A stretch of 64,000 nucleotides of DNA from RGIG2945 sp045540355 (GTDB taxonomy: Bacteria; Bacillota; Clostridia; Oscillospirales; Acutalibacteraceae), in the NCBI GenBank assembly GCA_045540355.1, contig JAZQHB010000053.1, positions 19,047 through 83,046 of the forward strand. The letters run 5' to 3'. Shown piece after piece: positions 16,143 through 24,645 of the stretch. The notes beneath the pieces are model-generated. The model made no database searches, was not told where the DNA came from, and was given only the letters and a program-made list of their open reading frames with translations. Each line of letters starts with the position of its first letter. The stretch's first letter is position 1. Position numbers and translations under genes: made by a program.

Positions 16143-16270
16143 TGTAGGGACTGTTCAAAAACAGCCCACAAAATTAAGCTTAATTGTATCGGGCGATCTT
16201 TGAACCGCCCCTACAGTTGGGGGAGCTTTTTGCTCGGGGAGCTACCAAGCGGATTTTACTCCGCTTGGTA
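16143..16270. repeat. Palindromic intergenic element
   Basis: Two parts are visible. TGTAGGG near 16143 and CCCTACA ending at 16215 form imperfect inverted ends of a roughly 73-bp unit (GTTCAAA/TTTGAAC inside). A perfect 11-bp stem with a 6-nt loop spans 16243-16270. No coding frame is seen. It looks like a small dispersed palindromic (MITE- or REP-like) repeat, common between genes in Clostridia; other copies would be needed to prove it. Confidence 0.5.
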
Positions 16271-16318
16271 TAAATAATTTAAAGTCAAATAAATTATAAG
16301 TTAAGTAAACTATAATTA

Positions 16319-17065
16319 TTAGCCTTCAACAGGAGCAGCCTGCTTTGTGAAGTTGATAGCAAGAGTAGCTGTATCAGCTGTCTGACCTTTACAGTCAGCG
16401 TGCTGACCTTCAGCCCACATGTAGAATGTAAGCTGTGTAGCTTCACCAGCAACAAGATCGATAGAAGTATTCAAGCTTGATGCGCCTGTTACCTGAGCTG
16501 CAAGAGCTGTTGTTTCATCAGCATCAAGGATTGCGTTACCGTTTGTATCGTTAGCTGTGTCACCTGCAGCACCTGTGTAGGGAAGGTAAGAACCTGTACC
16601 TGCAACTTTGAATGTGCCGTTAACTGTTAAGCCAGCGAATACATAAGCCTGAGTATGTGTGAAAACGGGAGCTACGTCAACTGTGCAATTAACATCTGAT
16701 TTTACGAGAACTGAGAACTGAACATATTTGCCAGTAGCTTCAGTTGCTGTGAAAACGCCGTCTTCAATAGCACCGGAAACGATGCTACCGATACCCTGTG
16801 TACCAGGAGTTACAGAAACGGGAGAAAGAGTAGATGCGAGTGTGTTTGTTGTAACAGCAGTAAGGTCAGCTGTTGTAAGAACTGTTTTCCATTCGTTACC
16901 GTCAGCAGAGATAAGGATTGAACCTTCTGCGTTGCTTACGGAAGCACTGATCTGGTTAACTGTTGCTGTGTCACCTGTTGCGAACCATGCGAATGTTGCA
17001 GATGTCAAAACGATAGCTGATACTACAAGCATTGCAATAGCAGAAACTAATGAACGTTTTTTCAT
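16319..17065 (-). CDS. TasA/camelysin-like secreted protein with SipW-type signal (248 aa)
   Basis: The N-terminus is Lys-rich, then hydrophobic (about 6-26), and ends TSATFAWFATGD, the usual form of SipW-dependent signals. The mature part is Thr/Ala/Val-rich and predicted all-beta. Near the C-terminus is a WAEGQxxxC strand motif shared with the next protein upstream. TasA-like proteins form biofilm fibres outside the cell; that role is inferred here. GGAGG at 17074-17078 lies 8 nt before the ATG at 17065; a longer TTG reading overlaps that site and is unlikely. A terminator-like hairpin follows about 190 nt downstream, before sipW, allowing the structural protein to be made in excess of its peptidase. 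Confidence 0.85.
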   Translation of the reverse strand: MKKRSLVSAIAMLVVSAIVLTSATFAWFATGDTATVNQISASVSNAEGSILISADGNEWKTVLTTADLTAVTTNTLASTLSPVSVTPGTQGIGSIVSGAIEDGVFTATEATGKYVQFSVLVKSDVNCTVDVAPVFTHTQAYVFAGLTVNGTFKVAGTGSYLPYTGAAGDTANDTNGNAILDADETTALAAQVTGASSLNTSIDLVAGEATQLTFYMWAEGQHADCKGQTADTATLAINFTKQAAPVEG

Positions 17066-17160
17066 AATAATTTCCTCCAAATAAATTTCTTTTTATATCT
17101 TAAATGTGTATCCTTCGGGAAGTTTGCCGAAAACAAAGATATCTGATGTCTCCCCCAGCA

Positions 17161-17976
17161 TCAAACAGCTTTTTCTTCAACTTTGATTGCATCAAAGTTC
17201 ATTTCTAGCTTTGCTTCACCTCCCAGAATATCGTTTACACATTCAGGATCCTCACCTTCGAGCCAAATAACTACTGTATACTTATCGATATCTCCGACCT
17301 CGAAGTTTCTGTTTGAAAGTTCCATAACCGTTTTCGGGTCCTTAAAGGTTTTGTCAATTCCAAACCAGGCATTCTTTTCATTTTTGTTGTCTTCTCTCGG
17401 AGTTTTGCCGTATACTGTAGGTTCACCGTTATAGTAAACCATGACTCTCATTGCGTGTTCTGTTCCCTTTGTTGAGGACAGAATATCGAGTGATGCGTTG
17501 TAACCGCACTTCTCTTTACCTGTGTTCTTTATGTAGAAAGTATAGGCTATGTAATTCTGACCGTTGTGACTACCGTCAACATTGTCAACATCCGCAAAGG
17601 TTCTGTAAGTCGGGTCTTTGGGGTTATAGAAGCTCGACGACTTATGATTAAGAATCCACTCTTTGGTGATGTTATCCATATTCTCAATCGGATCACCTGA
17701 AAGCATTATTGTAGGATTCTTGAAATCTTTAGTTTCAGAAATCGAAATGCCGACATTGTATGCATCCGGGTCGAGATTTATTGTAAATCTACCGGCTTTG
17801 TTGACAAAACTTACGCAAGCATAGCTGATTGACATTAACAATATCAAGAGTAAGAGGATAACGAAGAGTATTCTTAATATATGATTTCGTTTTCTGACCT
17901 TTTTGGCCTCGGTTCTGACTTCCCTACGCTCTTGACCTTCAATCGGTTCGGGCGTCGGTTTAGGTTTGCGGCTCAA
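17161..17976 (-). CDS. Membrane-anchored TasA-like domain protein (271 aa)
   Basis: A basic cytoplasmic N-terminus (1-32) and one strong membrane helix (about 33-55) precede an extracellular domain with TasA-like features: YIAYTFYIKNTG in the middle and VVIWLEGEDPEC near the end, matching the WAEG...C strand of the secreted protein downstream. No SipW cleavage motif follows the helix, so it probably stays anchored and could seed or tether the fibre, by analogy with accessory proteins of TasA systems (TapA); this is inference. The start is TTG, since an in-frame TGA lies directly before it and AAAGGAG is 9 nt upstream. It follows the EAL gene by 33 nt. Confidence 0.75.
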   Translation of the reverse strand: MSRKPKPTPEPIEGQERREVRTEAKKVRKRNHILRILFVILLLLILLMSISYACVSFVNKAGRFTINLDPDAYNVGISISETKDFKNPTIMLSGDPIENMDNITKEWILNHKSSSFYNPKDPTYRTFADVDNVDGSHNGQNYIAYTFYIKNTGKEKCGYNASLDILSSTKGTEHAMRVMVYYNGEPTVYGKTPREDNKNEKNAWFGIDKTFKDPKTVMELSNRNFEVGDIDKYTVVIWLEGEDPECVNDILGGEAKLEMNFDAIKVEEKAV

Positions 17977-18009
17977 TCAACCCATCTCCTTTCCACAAAA
18001 TTATATGTA

Positions 18010-18774
18010 TCAGTCACCTTTGATTTGCTTTTCTTTAATCGGATTACCGTAAAAGCTTCCTTTCATTCGGTCTGCACCCATCTTTTTAAGAAGTGCAGCT
18101 CGTTCGACTGAATTGATTCCGTCAACGGTGACCTGAGTTTCAATCTTTTTAGTAAAATCGATAATACCTTGAACAATATTCTGAGCTCTTTCGGATTCTT
18201 CAATATTATCTAAAAGACTTTCATGAATACCAATATAATCAACTTCGTAATGACTTAAGTGTGACAATGAAGTGTATTCTGTACCAAAGTCATCAATTTC
18301 GATAAGAAATTCTTCCTGACGAAGTGCCTGAATATTTTCGATTATCTGAGCTTTATCCGCTTCAAGAATACTCTGATTGATTTTGAAGCAGAATTTATCA
18401 GGCAAGGTGTCTTTAGCTTCAACAATCTTCATAATCTTAGAAACAATGTTTTTCTTTGCAAGATGCTTGACAGAGATCGGAACTATAACACTATTGATAT
18501 CAACTTCTCTTGCTTCACACCTTTTAATAGCTTCACAAGCTTCTTCAATCATCCAATAGTCGAGGTCACATATCTGCGATGACTTTTCGGCTATCGGAAT
18601 AAATGTTTCCGGTAAGAGAACGCCCATTGATTTGTCGTTAATTCTCATAGAAACTTCAAAATCAATAGCCATATTGAGATGTGTGTCAAACACGGGACGA
18701 TACCACAACTCAAGGCTTCTGAGCCCTGATCTGCGTGTTTTTTTTGCATTTGTATTGGTTTTCTTTTCAGCCAT
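18010..18774 (-). CDS. Degenerate EAL-domain protein (254 aa), probable c-di-GMP sensor
   Basis: A single EAL fold without a membrane segment or GGDEF domain. Catalytic motifs are eroded: EAL is EVS (40-42), the ExTE glutamates are replaced by KINQS (131-135), the DDFGT motif is intact (161-165), the catalytic Lys of the LKID motif is Gly (GIHES, 182-186) and the late EGVE motif is DGIN. Loss of metal ligands and the general base predicts no phosphodiesterase activity, so a binding or regulatory role is likely. GAGGTG precedes the ATG, and a consensus promoter lies about 80 nt upstream. As first gene of the surface-protein run, it could tie fibre production to c-di-GMP; that link is inferred. 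Confidence 0.87.
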   Translation of the reverse strand: MAEKKTNTNAKKTRRSGLRSLELWYRPVFDTHLNMAIDFEVSMRINDKSMGVLLPETFIPIAEKSSQICDLDYWMIEEACEAIKRCEAREVDINSVIVPISVKHLAKKNIVSKIMKIVEAKDTLPDKFCFKINQSILEADKAQIIENIQALRQEEFLIEIDDFGTEYTSLSHLSHYEVDYIGIHESLLDNIEESERAQNIVQGIIDFTKKIETQVTVDGINSVERAALLKKMGADRMKGSFYGNPIKEKQIKGD

Positions 18775-18849
18775 ACAACGGACACCTCAAATCAAAATCG
18801 TAATATATATGGGCATACCATTCCGGTACATTATAATATTCACGATAGA

Positions 18850-18878
18850 ATGATATCACGAACGCACAATTTTGTCAA
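18850..18878 (-). promoter_or_regulatory. Promoter of the EAL/SipW/giant-protein run
   Basis: The minus strand shows TTGACA (18873-18878), a 17-nt spacer and TATCAT (18850-18855), near-perfect for the housekeeping sigma factor. No other promoter this good was noticed before the giant gene. Confidence 0.75.
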
Positions 18879-18920
18879 TAAGTATACGAAATTTTTATGA
18901 AACTTTTAACAAAAAAATGC

Positions 18921-18951
18921 AAAATAGCCATGCAAGAAGCACGGCTATTTT
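18921..18951 (-). terminator. Terminator after the oxidoreductase gene
   Basis: A 13-bp stem with one mismatch (arms 18921-18933 and 18939-18951) overlaps the stop codon of the oxidoreductase gene. T-rich sequence follows on the minus strand. Confidence 0.75.
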
Positions 18952-19928
18952 TGAATAATTATTCCTGATTTGTCTCTTATTTCCTGTAATATTATACAAG
19001 TATTGATTGAATTGTTTTTGGCTCTGAGATAATCGTTCACAGTTTGTTCATAGTTTTCGATAAAATCTCTGAATTTTTCCGCTTCATACTGCATCAGCAC
19101 TTCTTTGGGTACATCTCCACAGATTTTTTCCCTTGTACCGTCATTGAAAATAACCTCGGAATTCGTAAGCTTTGAAATAGATTCTATTCTGATTGTACCA
19201 AGGTCGCCGATAATCTGTGAGCCACAGAAATCCTGACCGACCTTTGAAGATGTTATCGAGATATCCATATCGGGATAAGTCAGTATTGCCGAGGTTGAAG
19301 CATCTGCACCCGTATCAAGGAATACCGAATGTGCGGTAATACTTTCGGGCATACCGAAAAAGTAGCTTGATGCGTAAACACAGTAGCAACCCAAGTCCAT
19401 AAGGCAGCCTGTTGCCATTTCAGGGTTGAAGATATTCGGTACCTCTCCCCTTTTGTATGCGGGGTATTTCGATGACAATTGGCTGAAATCAAAATGTACG
19501 GAGTGTACTTCACCAATTTTTTTTATAGCTTCTGCTATTTTTTCAGACACAGGATTGTACGCCATCATCATAGCTTCCGTAAAAATTAAACCCTTTGATT
19601 CAGCTAAGTCATAAAGCTCAGTTAATTGCTCGGGTGTAACAGTTGCAGGTTTTTCACATATTACATTTTTGCCGTTTTCAAGCATCAGCTTACTCTGTCT
19701 GTAATGAAAGACATTCGGACTCGCAATATAGACAGAATCGAACTCCTCAGCTTTTGCAAATTCATTTAAATCTGTATATATGTTGGTACAAGAAAATTTA
19801 TTGCCGAATTCAAGACCTTTTTCTTTTGTTCTCGAATAAACTGCCTTAAGATTTATATTGTCAGACAAGCAAGTACCTCTGACATAGGATTCAGCAATCC
19901 AACCTGTTCCTATAACTGCGTAATTCAT
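18945..19928 (-). CDS. Gfo/Idh/MocA family NAD(P)-dependent oxidoreductase (327 aa)
   Basis: The N-terminal Rossmann fold opens with VIGTGWIAESY, and CEKPATVTPEQ (near residue 93) is the family's EKP motif; the C-terminal half is the dimerising beta-sheet domain. Such enzymes oxidise or reduce sugars, inositols or related polyols in the cytoplasm; the substrate cannot be read from the sequence. It is the last gene of a three-gene run (ACT, UPF0210, oxidoreductase), 11 nt after the UPF0210 stop, and a terminator overlaps its end. The other two genes form a widely conserved pair of unknown role, so the context does not identify the substrate. Confidence 0.9.
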   Translation of the reverse strand: MNYAVIGTGWIAESYVRGTCLSDNINLKAVYSRTKEKGLEFGNKFSCTNIYTDLNEFAKAEEFDSVYIASPNVFHYRQSKLMLENGKNVICEKPATVTPEQLTELYDLAESKGLIFTEAMMMAYNPVSEKIAEAIKKIGEVHSVHFDFSQLSSKYPAYKRGEVPNIFNPEMATGCLMDLGCYCVYASSYFFGMPESITAHSVFLDTGADASTSAILTYPDMDISITSSKVGQDFCGSQIIGDLGTIRIESISKLTNSEVIFNDGTREKICGDVPKEVLMQYEAEKFRDFIENYEQTVNDYLRAKNNSINTCIILQEIRDKSGIIIQK

Positions 19929-19939
19929 ATTATTTTCCT

Positions 19940-21295
19940 TTAGTTTTTAAGTGATTGAATCGGTGCAGGGATTCTTCCGCCTCTGTTGATAAACTTTGCG
20001 GGAGAAATATCTGACAAGGGCATTACGGGACCGCTTCCGAGAAGACCGCCGAACTCCAGAGTATCACCAACATCTTTACCGATTGCAGGGATAAGACGAA
20101 CTGCGGTAGTTTTTGTGTTAATCATACCGATTGCCGCTTCGTCAGCGATAATTGCAGAGATAACCTCTGGTGTGGTATTTCCCGGTACCACTATCATATC
20201 AAGACCGACGGAGCAAACCGCTGTCATTGCTTCCAGCTTCTGAATTGAAAGTGCACCGCTGACTGCTGCATCAATCATTCCCGCATCTTCTGAAACAGGG
20301 ATAAATGCACCTGAAAGACCGCCGACATGAGAAGACGCCATTGTGCCGCCTTTTTTTACTGCATCATTAAGAATTGCAAGTGCCGCGGTTGTGCCGTGGC
20401 AACCGCACTGCTCGAGACCCATTTCTTCCAAAATATGTGCTACCGAATCGCCTACTGCGGGAGTTGGTGCAAGTGACAAATCAACTATACCGAACGGAAC
20501 TCCAAGCATTTTTGCCGCTTCGTTTGCAACCAACTGACCGATTCTTGTGATTTTGAATGCAGTTTTCTTAACAACATCTGCTACATCGGTAATATCGCCG
20601 TCGGGAATTTTTGCAAGTGCACTTCTTACAACACCGGGACCCGATACGCCTACATTTATGACACATTCAGGTTCACCTGCACCGTGGAATGCACCTGCCA
20701 TAAACGGGTTATCATCGGGAGCGTTGCAAAATACAACAAGCTTTGCCGCACCGATACAGTTTCTGTCCGCGGTTTTCTCAGCAGCTTCCTTGACAATTTT
20801 ACCCATAAGCTTAACCGCATCCATATTGATGCCTGCTTTTGTTGAGCCGATATTGACGCTTGAACAAATGTGGTCGGTTACGGACAATGCTTCAGGTATA
20901 CTGTTGATAAGTACTTCGTCACTCTTCGTAAAGCCTTTCTGTACCAATGCAGAAAAACCGCCGATAAAGTTAACCCCGACTTCCCTAGATGCCTTTTCAA
21001 GAGTAAGCGCATACTTGACAGGGTCACCGCCGGATGCCGCCATTATCATTGAAATAGGTGTAACGGATATTCTTTTGTTTATAATAGGAATACCGTATCT
21101 TCTTTCAAGCTCATCGCCTACCGATACGAGATTTTTTGCATAAGTAGTAATTTTATCATAAATCTTTGTGCAAGTGGTCTCGGGGTCAGTTGAGCAACAA
21201 TCAAAGAGTGAGATACCCATTGTTATTGTTCTTATATCAAGATTTTCATCCTCAATCATGTGGATAGTTTCTAAAATATCTTTAGTGTTTAACAT
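19940..21295 (-). CDS. UPF0210 / PFL-family protein (451 aa)
   Basis: Full-length member of UPF0210 (DUF711, sometimes called the PFL family), recognised from the N-terminus (ENLDIRTITMGISLFDC) and the long Gly/Ala-rich conserved core. The family is structurally related to glycyl-radical enzymes but lacks known activity. It almost always follows an ACT-domain protein of the UPF0237 family, as it does here (9 nt downstream). The conserved pairing suggests metabolite-controlled activity, but no reaction is established. Cytoplasmic, with no signal or membrane segment. Confidence 0.92.
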   Translation of the reverse strand: MLNTKDILETIHMIEDENLDIRTITMGISLFDCCSTDPETTCTKIYDKITTYAKNLVSVGDELERRYGIPIINKRISVTPISMIMAASGGDPVKYALTLEKASREVGVNFIGGFSALVQKGFTKSDEVLINSIPEALSVTDHICSSVNIGSTKAGINMDAVKLMGKIVKEAAEKTADRNCIGAAKLVVFCNAPDDNPFMAGAFHGAGEPECVINVGVSGPGVVRSALAKIPDGDITDVADVVKKTAFKITRIGQLVANEAAKMLGVPFGIVDLSLAPTPAVGDSVAHILEEMGLEQCGCHGTTAALAILNDAVKKGGTMASSHVGGLSGAFIPVSEDAGMIDAAVSGALSIQKLEAMTAVCSVGLDMIVVPGNTTPEVISAIIADEAAIGMINTKTTAVRLIPAIGKDVGDTLEFGGLLGSGPVMPLSDISPAKFINRGGRIPAPIQSLKN

Positions 21296-21304
21296 AGTAA
21301 CTCC

Positions 21305-21574
21305 TTATATATGGTGCATTGTATTAAAGATATCTTCATGCATTACATGAACAGATAAATTGAGCTCTTCGCCTGATTTTTCAAGATTTTTTGCAAACTC
21401 AGAAAAACCTACTGTGCAAGCTTTCAAATCAACAAGCATTATCATGCAGAACATATCCTGCAAAATTGTCTGTGAAACTTCAATAACATTGGCGGAATTT
21501 TCGGAACATATCCCCGATACCTTCGCAAGAATACCAACCATGTCTTTTCCTACTACCGTAATAACAGCACGCAT
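21305..21574 (-). CDS. UPF0237 ACT-domain protein (89 aa)
   Basis: A single ACT domain: MRAVITVVGKDMVGILAKVSGI at the N-terminus and a second beta-alpha-beta unit after it. ACT domains bind small metabolites, often amino acids. Members of UPF0237 pair with UPF0210, as here. The start at 21574 has AGGTGA 6 nt upstream; a GTG three codons earlier overlaps that site and is less likely. It is first in a three-gene minus-strand run from the promoter at 21609-21637. Confidence 0.9.
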   Translation of the reverse strand: MRAVITVVGKDMVGILAKVSGICSENSANVIEVSQTILQDMFCMIMLVDLKACTVGFSEFAKNLEKSGEELNLSVHVMHEDIFNTMHHI

Positions 21575-21608
21575 ACTTATCACCTATCCTTAAAATTATT
21601 ACTTTGAT

Positions 21609-21637
21609 ATTCTAACACAAAACATCATATTTTTCAA
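21609..21637 (-). promoter_or_regulatory. Promoter of the ACT/UPF0210/oxidoreductase run
   Basis: TTGAAA (21632-21637), 17 nt, TAGAAT (21609-21614) on the minus strand, about 35 nt before the ACT start. It lies in the divergent gap to the PHP gene; the rest of that gap is AT-rich without a clear plus-strand -35 box. Confidence 0.65.
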
Positions 21638-21718
21638 TTTTTTTTGCAAATTTTTATTTTTTACTTTTATTTTCCCGTAATTTATGTTATATTAACTATT
21701 TAGAATGGAGGTTAGTAT

Positions 21719-22531
21719 ATGCAATATAAGAATTTACTTGACTTGCACATTCATACAGATAATTCTTTTGACGGCAATCACTCAACCACATATCTTTGTG
21801 AACGAGCGCAGATGTTGGGGCTGAGAGCTGTTGCATTCACGGACCATAGTGATGTTGATACTCCCGATAAAAAACAGCTTGAACGCTCGGCGTTGCAGTC
21901 TTTTTTTGAGGTATCAAAGGCAAAGTCCGCTTTCAGAGGTCGTATGATAATATGCAAGGGCATTGAGTTGGGACAACCTACTTATGATATTGAAATCTCC
22001 GAAGCACTCTTGAAAAAACAGAATTATGATTTTGTTATAGGCTCGATACACAATCTCAGAAATATGCAGGACTTCTGGTTTCTGGATTACAGTAAAGAAA
22101 ATGTACCCGAGTTGCTCGACAAATACTTTGATGAGGTATTAAATCTCGTTGATTGGGGAAATTTTGATACTCTCGCACATCTTACATACCCGTTGAGATA
22201 TATAGTCGGCGACCACAAAATCCCCATTGATTTATCAGAGTATGACAAAAAAATTGAGCTGATACTCAAAATGCTTGCAGAAAAAGAAATTGCTTTGGAA
22301 ATCAACACCTCGGGATTAAGACAAAACCTCGGAAAAACTATGCCTGAAGCTGATATCGTAAAACGATTCAAGGAACTGGGCGGTAAATATATAACAATCG
22401 GCTCTGACGCTCATTACGCTGAGCATTTAGGTGCAGGAATCAATGACGGTATGAACATTGCCAGAGATTGCGGTTTCGATTGCGTAACACTTTATCAGAA
22501 CCGAGAGCCGATACAAATTCCCATTGAATAG
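21719..22531 (+). CDS. PHP-domain phosphatase, histidinol-phosphatase type (270 aa)
   Basis: PHP metal-binding motifs are present in order: DLHIHTD at the N-terminus, FTDHSD near residue 41, KGIELG near 80, GSIHN near 104, AHLTYP in the middle and GSDAH near the end. Length and motif spacing fit histidinol-phosphate phosphatases (HisK/HisJ type), which release phosphate in histidine synthesis, but no other his gene lies nearby, so the substrate is uncertain. GGAGG sits 7 nt before the ATG. An aminotransferase follows 10 nt downstream; histidinol-phosphate is made by such an enzyme, which is suggestive but not proof. Confidence 0.85.
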   Translation: MQYKNLLDLHIHTDNSFDGNHSTTYLCERAQMLGLRAVAFTDHSDVDTPDKKQLERSALQSFFEVSKAKSAFRGRMIICKGIELGQPTYDIEISEALLKKQNYDFVIGSIHNLRNMQDFWFLDYSKENVPELLDKYFDEVLNLVDWGNFDTLAHLTYPLRYIVGDHKIPIDLSEYDKKIELILKMLAEKEIALEINTSGLRQNLGKTMPEADIVKRFKELGGKYITIGSDAHYAEHLGAGINDGMNIARDCGFDCVTLYQNREPIQIPIE

Positions 22532-22541
22532 GAGAATAAAA

Positions 22542-23729
22542 ATGATAGATTTTAATAAAGCACTCAACAAAAGAATCAGAGATGTTAAACCCTCAGGTAT
22601 CAGAAAATTTTTTGATATCTGCGAGGAATATGATGATGTAATTTCATTGGGTATCGGTGAGCCCGACTTCCCCACTCCCGAACATATCCGTCAGGCCGGC
22701 ATCAATGCTATTGCATCAGGTCTTACAAAATACACTTCAAACAAGGGTCTTACTGAGTTAAGACGCGAAATCGCCGCTTATTACAAGCGTCGTTTCAATG
22801 TTGATTATTGCGGTGATACCGATGTTCTTATCACAATCGGCGGTTCAGAGGCACTTGATTTATGCTTCAGAGTATTATTGGAGCCCGGTGATGAGGTTTT
22901 GGTTTCAGAGCCTTCTTATGTCTGCTATTCACCTCTTACATCAATCAGCAGCGGTGTTTATGTTCCGATAGTTACGGAGGAAAAAGACAAATTCAGACTT
23001 ACTCCCGAAGCTTTGAAAAAGGCTATTACTCCCAAGAGTAAGTTGCTCGTTCTCACCTATCCCAACAACCCCACCGGTGGTATAATGGAAAGAGAAGATC
23101 TTGAAGCTATTACCGAGGTCATCAAAGATACCGATATCATAGTTATTTCAGACGAAATCTACGGTGAATTGACTTATGGCGGAAAACGACATGTTTCAAT
23201 GGCTGAGATTCCCGGAATGAAAGAAAGAACAGTTATTATCAACGGTTTTTCAAAAGCATATTCAATGACAGGTTGGCGTTTAGGTTATGCTATAGGTCCT
23301 CAGGAGCTTATCGCCGCCATCACAAAGATGCACCAGCACGCAATTATGAGTGCAAATACTATTTCTCAGTATGCCGCAATTGAAGCTTTGAGAAACGGCG
23401 ATGTTGACATAAATTATATGCATAAGACCTATGATGCGAGAAGACGACTTGTTGTATCAGGTTTTAATCTTATCGGACTTCATACATTTGAGCCCGAAGG
23501 AGCTTTCTACTGTTTCCCCTGTATCAAGAGTACGGGGCTTGACTCAGAAACATTCTGTGCACAGTTGCTTGAGAAAAAGAGAGTTGCAGTTGTTCCCGGT
23601 ACTGCATTCGGTGACTGTGGTGAGGGTTATATCCGTGTTTCATACTGCTATTCAACCGACCACCTTGCGGAAGCTTTAAAACGAATAGGCGATTTTGTTG
23701 AAGAGCTCAGGAGAGAAAAAGAAAAATGA
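22542..23729 (+). CDS. PLP-dependent class I aminotransferase (395 aa)
   Basis: Fold-type I aminotransferase: N-terminal GIGEPDFPTP, PNNPTG near the middle, SDEIYGEL (Asp for the pyridine nitrogen), NGFSKAYSMTGWRLGY with the PLP-binding Lys, and a C-terminal substrate Arg in GYIRVSYC. Such enzymes (PatA/AspC-like) transfer amino groups among aspartate, aromatic or other amino acids; the exact donor is not readable. The start at 22542 has AGGAG 7 nt upstream; a start at 22524 would overlap the PHP gene. The stop overlaps the ispE start as ATGA, giving translational coupling. Confidence 0.92.
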   Translation: MIDFNKALNKRIRDVKPSGIRKFFDICEEYDDVISLGIGEPDFPTPEHIRQAGINAIASGLTKYTSNKGLTELRREIAAYYKRRFNVDYCGDTDVLITIGGSEALDLCFRVLLEPGDEVLVSEPSYVCYSPLTSISSGVYVPIVTEEKDKFRLTPEALKKAITPKSKLLVLTYPNNPTGGIMEREDLEAITEVIKDTDIIVISDEIYGELTYGGKRHVSMAEIPGMKERTVIINGFSKAYSMTGWRLGYAIGPQELIAAITKMHQHAIMSANTISQYAAIEALRNGDVDINYMHKTYDARRRLVVSGFNLIGLHTFEPEGAFYCFPCIKSTGLDSETFCAQLLEKKRVAVVPGTAFGDCGEGYIRVSYCYSTDHLAEALKRIGDFVEELRREKEK

Positions 23730-24592
23730 TTACTGTAAATGCTGCAGCTAAAATCAATTTATCCCTTGACATAGTAAAAAGGCTTGATAACGGATATCAC
23801 AGCCTTTTTATGATTATGCAATCGGTTGATTTGTATGACACAATCAGAGTTGAAAAATGTGAGTGTAAAGGAATTTGCATTACATGTAATGTTGCCGACA
23901 TTCCGACGGACGCTTCTAACATTGCAGCAAAAGCAGCAAAGGCTTTTTTCAATACAGCAAACATTGAAAATCCGGGGATAAAGATTGATATTACTAAACG
24001 AATTCCCCATGCGGCAGGTCTTGCAGGCGGCAGTGCTGACGGTGCCGGTGTCATAGTGGCACTCAACGAAATGTTCAAAACAAACTTTACACAAAAAGAG
24101 CTTTGTGACATAGGTGTAAAGGTCGGAGCTGACATTCCGTTCTGTATTGTCGGCGGCACAATGCTTTCCCAGGATATAGGCGGAGTGCTTTCACCTTTAC
24201 AGCCGTTACCTGAAGTTTATATCGTGCTTGCAAAGCCGAAAGCGGGCGTTTCAACTAAAGGTGCTTATGATGCATTTGACTCTGCTCATAACATCAAGCA
24301 TCCCGATAACTGCAATCTGCTCCACGCGGCGGTAAACGGTGATTTTGATAAATTATTCAGCCTTGCTTCAAATGTTTTTGAACAGGTTATAGAAGTTCCC
24401 GAAAGAGTCAATATCAAAACCGTTATGCGTAAACACAATTGCAAAACCGCTTGTATGAGCGGTTCGGGTCCTACAGTTTTCGGTATTTTTGAAAATAAAA
24501 AAGATGCAGAAAACTGTGTCAATGAACTTAAAAATATTATTCCCGAGGTTTTCCTTACAAAACCTTTAAACAACGGAACATTTTTTGAATAA
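23726..24592 (+). CDS. ispE: 4-diphosphocytidyl-2-C-methyl-D-erythritol kinase (288 aa)
   Basis: GHMP kinase of the non-mevalonate isoprenoid pathway, phosphorylating CDP-methylerythritol with ATP. It opens VNAAAKINLSLDIVKRLDNGYH, has the ATP loop PHAAGLAGGSADGA near residue 91-104, and the C-terminal GSGPTVFG motif. Length is typical. It overlaps the aminotransferase stop by 4 nt, so it is co-translated; the functional link between the two is not obvious. Confidence 0.95.
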   Translation: MITVNAAAKINLSLDIVKRLDNGYHSLFMIMQSVDLYDTIRVEKCECKGICITCNVADIPTDASNIAAKAAKAFFNTANIENPGIKIDITKRIPHAAGLAGGSADGAGVIVALNEMFKTNFTQKELCDIGVKVGADIPFCIVGGTMLSQDIGGVLSPLQPLPEVYIVLAKPKAGVSTKGAYDAFDSAHNIKHPDNCNLLHAAVNGDFDKLFSLASNVFEQVIEVPERVNIKTVMRKHNCKTACMSGSGPTVFGIFENKKDAENCVNELKNIIPEVFLTKPLNNGTFFE

Positions 24593-24645
24593 TCATGTTT
24601 TATCGGCAGATAATAACTTCAACAAGTGTTAAGGAGTTGAAAGTT

